Of a stretch of 22,191 bases of DNA, positions 20,068 through 22,191 are shown one piece after another; position 1 is the stretch's first letter, and each line of letters opens with the position of its first letter. Made by a program: the position numbers and the translations under genes. The notes beneath the pieces were generated by a model. It did no database searches. It was not told the DNA's origin and saw only the letters and a program-made list of their open reading frames with translations. The stretch is from DATGHS01 sp035307785 (GTDB lineage: Bacteria; Planctomycetota; Planctomycetia; Gemmatales; Gemmataceae), in the NCBI GenBank assembly GCA_035307785.1, contig DATGHS010000358.1, forward strand, positions 1 to 22,191, written 5' to 3'.

Positions 20068-22191
20068 TTACCCGTACCGCAGCAGCAGATCGCCGCCCTC
20101 GACTTGCATCCCCGCGCGGACCAGCACTTCGGCGATGGTCCCACTTTGCTCCGCATACAGCGTGGTCTCCATTTTCATCGCTTCCATCGTGAGCAACTTC
20201 TGGCCTTGCGCGACCTTCTCACCCGGCGCGACGGTGACGTTGACCACGGCCCCCGGCATCGGCGCGCCCACATGCGCCGGGTTGCCGACTTCGGCTTTGA
20301 CCCGACCGGCGACCAACCCCTGGCCCACGAGCTTACGGTCCAGCACGAGAACTTCGCGCGGCTGGCCGTTGAGTTCGAAAAACACCAGCCGCTTACCATC
20401 GGGGTGCGGATCGCCCACGGTCTGGAACTTAATGATGAGCGTTTTCCCCGGATCGATTTCGACGTTTATCTCTTCGCCCTTTTCCATGCCGTAGAAGAAG
20501 GCCGGCGTGGGCAATACGCTAGTATCCGAATAACGGCGCTGATGCTCGACGAAATCTGGAAAGACGCGCGGAAACATCAGGTACGAAAACAGGTCCTGAT
20601 TGCTCGAGCGCTGAAACTTCGTCTCCAGCTCCGCACGAACATCGTCGAAGTTGACCGACGGCAGCAATTCGCCGAACCGTTGTGTCATTGGCTTTCGGCC
20701 GCGCAGAACGCGCTTCTGCAGCTTCTCCGGAAAGCCGCCCGGTGGCTGCCCGAGTTTGCCCTCGAGGAACTCGACCACCGATTCGGGAAAGGCGAGTTCG
20801 CGCGAACCATCCAGCACGTCTGCCGGCGTGAGGTTGTTGGCGAGCATGAAGAGAGCCATATCGCCCACGACTTTCGACGACGGCGTCACCTTCACGATGT
20901 CGCCGAACATCTTGTTGACTTCCGCATACATCCGCCCCACGTCGTGCCAGCGCTCGCCCAGGCCGAGCGCCTGCGCCTGCTGCACCAGGTTCGTATACTG
21001 GCCGCCGGGCATCTCGTGCAAATAGATGTCGGCACTGGGGGCGGTTTGGCCGCTCTCAAAGGGCCGGTAGAACTTGCGCACGTCTTCCCAGTAGTCGGCC
21101 GTTTGCTGCAAGCGCTCCGGAGAGAGCCCGGTGTCGCGCGGCGTGAAGCGCAGGGCCTCCACGAGCGCATTAAGACTCGGCTGGCTGGTGAGGCCGGAAA
21201 GCGGGGCGAAGGCACAATCGACTATATCCACGCCTTCCTCGACCGCGAGCAGCAGCGCTGCCATTTGCCCGCCGGCACAATCGTGCGTGTGGAAATGAAT
21301 GGGAATGCCGATCTCCTGCTTCAGGGCGCGGACGAGTTTTTGCGCCGCGATTGGCTTGCAGATGCCGGCCATATCCTTGATCGCCAGCAGATTGGCACCC
21401 CCCTTCTCCATTTGCTTGGCAAGATTGACGTAATACTTCAGAGTAAACTTTGTGCGGGAAGGATCGAGAATGTCGCCGCTGTAACAGATCGCTGCCTCGC
21501 ACAGCGCGCCTTCATTCCGGACCGCGTCAATGGCGAGTTTCAGGTTCGGCATCCAATTGAGCGAATCGAACACGCGGAACAAGTCCATGCCGGCCTGGTG
21601 CGCTTCCTTCACGAAGGCCTGCACGACGTTATCGGGGTAATTCGAGTAGCCCACCGCGTTGGCCGAGCGAAAGAGCATCTGAAAAAGGATGTTGGGAATG
21701 CGTTCGCGCAGGTCGGTCAACCGCCGCCAGGGGCATTCTTTCAGGAAACGCAGAGCCGTGTCAAAAGTGGCGCCGCCCCACATCTCCAGTGAAAACAGTT
21801 TCACATGCTTTTCGGCATAGGCCGACGCGATTTGCAGCATGTCGTAGCTTCGCATGCGCGTGGCCAACAGCGACTGGTGGGCGTCGCGCATGGTGGTGTC
21901 GGTCACAAACAACGGCTTTTGCCCGCGCACCCATGCGGCAAATTTCTCCGGGCCAAGCTCGAGGAGTTTCTCGCGCGTGCCGGCAAGACGTTGAGTTTCC
22001 GCTGCGGCAGGCTCGCGTCCAAATAGCGAGGGCTGCTTTTTCGCCAGCGCAAAATTGAAGCGAAAGTCGGCCGGCACCAGCGGGTGGCCATTCACGATGA
22101 CGTCGCCGAGGTAACTCAACAACTTCGACGCGCGGTCCTGGCGCTTCGGTAACTGCTCGACCAGGTCCTTGCGTTCTTCCAAGAAGTTGGT
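20068..22191 (-). CDS. pyc: Pyruvate carboxylase, C-terminal part (5' end outside window)
   Basis: ATP- and biotin-dependent carboxylation of pyruvate to oxaloacetate, an anaplerotic cytoplasmic enzyme. The 707 residues present are the carboxyltransferase half of a roughly 1150-residue single-chain enzyme; the biotin carboxylase domain lies beyond the right edge. Visible in order: the linker DVIVNGHPLVPADF; DTTMRDAHQSLLATRMR at the barrel start; FQMLFRSANAVGYSNYPDN; GMDLFRVFDSLNW; the carbamylated-lysine strand IKDMAGICKP; the metal motif HFHTHDCAGG; the conserved C-terminal CT region with DLFSYLMFPRVF; and the biotinyl domain, whose MEAMKM lysine codon is 20173-20175, 34 residues from the end as is usual. 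The frame is open to the window edge; the TTG at 22180-22182 is not a true start. The gene lies upstream of the HEAT-protein gene. Confidence 0.97.
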   Translation of the reverse strand, partial: TNFLEERKDLVEQLPKRQDRASKLLSYLGDVIVNGHPLVPADFRFNFALAKKQPSLFGREPAAAETQRLAGTREKLLELGPEKFAAWVRGQKPLFVTDTTMRDAHQSLLATRMRSYDMLQIASAYAEKHVKLFSLEMWGGATFDTALRFLKECPWRRLTDLRERIPNILFQMLFRSANAVGYSNYPDNVVQAFVKEAHQAGMDLFRVFDSLNWMPNLKLAIDAVRNEGALCEAAICYSGDILDPSRTKFTLKYYVNLAKQMEKGGANLLAIKDMAGICKPIAAQKLVRALKQEIGIPIHFHTHDCAGGQMAALLLAVEEGVDIVDCAFAPLSGLTSQPSLNALVEALRFTPRDTGLSPERLQQTADYWEDVRKFYRPFESGQTAPSADIYLHEMPGGQYTNLVQQAQALGLGERWHDVGRMYAEVNKMFGDIVKVTPSSKVVGDMALFMLANNLTPADVLDGSRELAFPESVVEFLEGKLGQPPGGFPEKLQKRVLRGRKPMTQRFGELLPSVNFDDVRAELETKFQRSSNQDLFSYLMFPRVFPDFVEHQRRYSDTSVLPTPAFFYGMEKGEEINVEIDPGKTLIIKFQTVGDPHPDGKRLVFFELNGQPREVLVLDRKLVGQGLVAGRVKAEVGNPAHVGAPMPGAVVNVTVAPGEKVAQGQKLLTMEAMKMETTLYAEQSGTIAEVLVRAGMQVEGGDLLLRYG

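Noticed and set aside
20053..21792. 579-codon open frame on the plus strand opposite pyruvate carboxylase
   Set aside because: Composition (His, Arg, Leu-rich, no domain) and exact overlap with a well-conserved enzyme mark it as an antisense shadow.

Overview
The window looks like chromosomal DNA of a planctomycete (PVC superphylum), most likely Gemmataceae or a relative. That placement rests on gene content: two Tat-exported DUF1501 proteins, two very large secreted beta-propeller/HEAT/cytochrome c proteins of the 'PVC-type heme-binding CxxCH' class (one with a C-terminal DUF1080 domain), a long ECF sigma factor with a membrane-anchored C-terminal extension, and high GC. The family-level placement is inference. 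No rRNA, tRNA, CRISPR array or recognisable transposase was seen.

Layout. 1-2517 (minus): an ECF sigma factor that runs off the left edge, preceded by a DUF1501 protein. 2717-3088 (plus): a PilZ-domain protein followed by a nested palindromic repeat. 3213-3711: an AT-richer stretch without a convincing gene, holding a 49-bp-period direct repeat and one doubtful small ORF. 3864-7947 (plus): a likely operon of DUF1501 protein, secreted alpha/beta hydrolase and MFS transporter, with a good sigma70-like promoter in front and a strong hairpin behind. 7989-9457 (minus): an amicyanin-like copper protein with a Tyr/Pro repeat region, and a DUF2007 plus zinc-ribbon protein. 9511-17342 (minus): the two large propeller/cytochrome genes, separated by a compact GxxExxY (PD-(D/E)XK-like) gene sandwiched between two nearly identical CACAAAG hairpins. 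17343-17680: a cluster of GC-rich REP-like palindromes. 17681-22191 (minus): an acyl-carrier-like lipoprotein without the phosphopantetheine serine, a xylose-isomerase-like TIM-barrel protein, a HEAT-repeat protein, and the C-terminal two thirds of pyruvate carboxylase, cut by the right edge.

Functionally, the secreted hydrolase, the MFS transporter, the TIM-barrel protein and the propeller/cytochrome proteins fit a lifestyle of oxidising and importing carbohydrates or related organics, with electrons possibly passed to periplasmic copper or heme proteins. Pyruvate carboxylase is an anaplerotic housekeeping enzyme. The most unusual element is the hairpin-GxxExxY-hairpin unit between the two cytochrome genes. 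Next come the ACP-like lipoprotein lacking its serine, a patch of atypical codon use inside the 1377-residue cytochrome gene, and several distinct families of palindromic repeats, one of them translated inside a gene.
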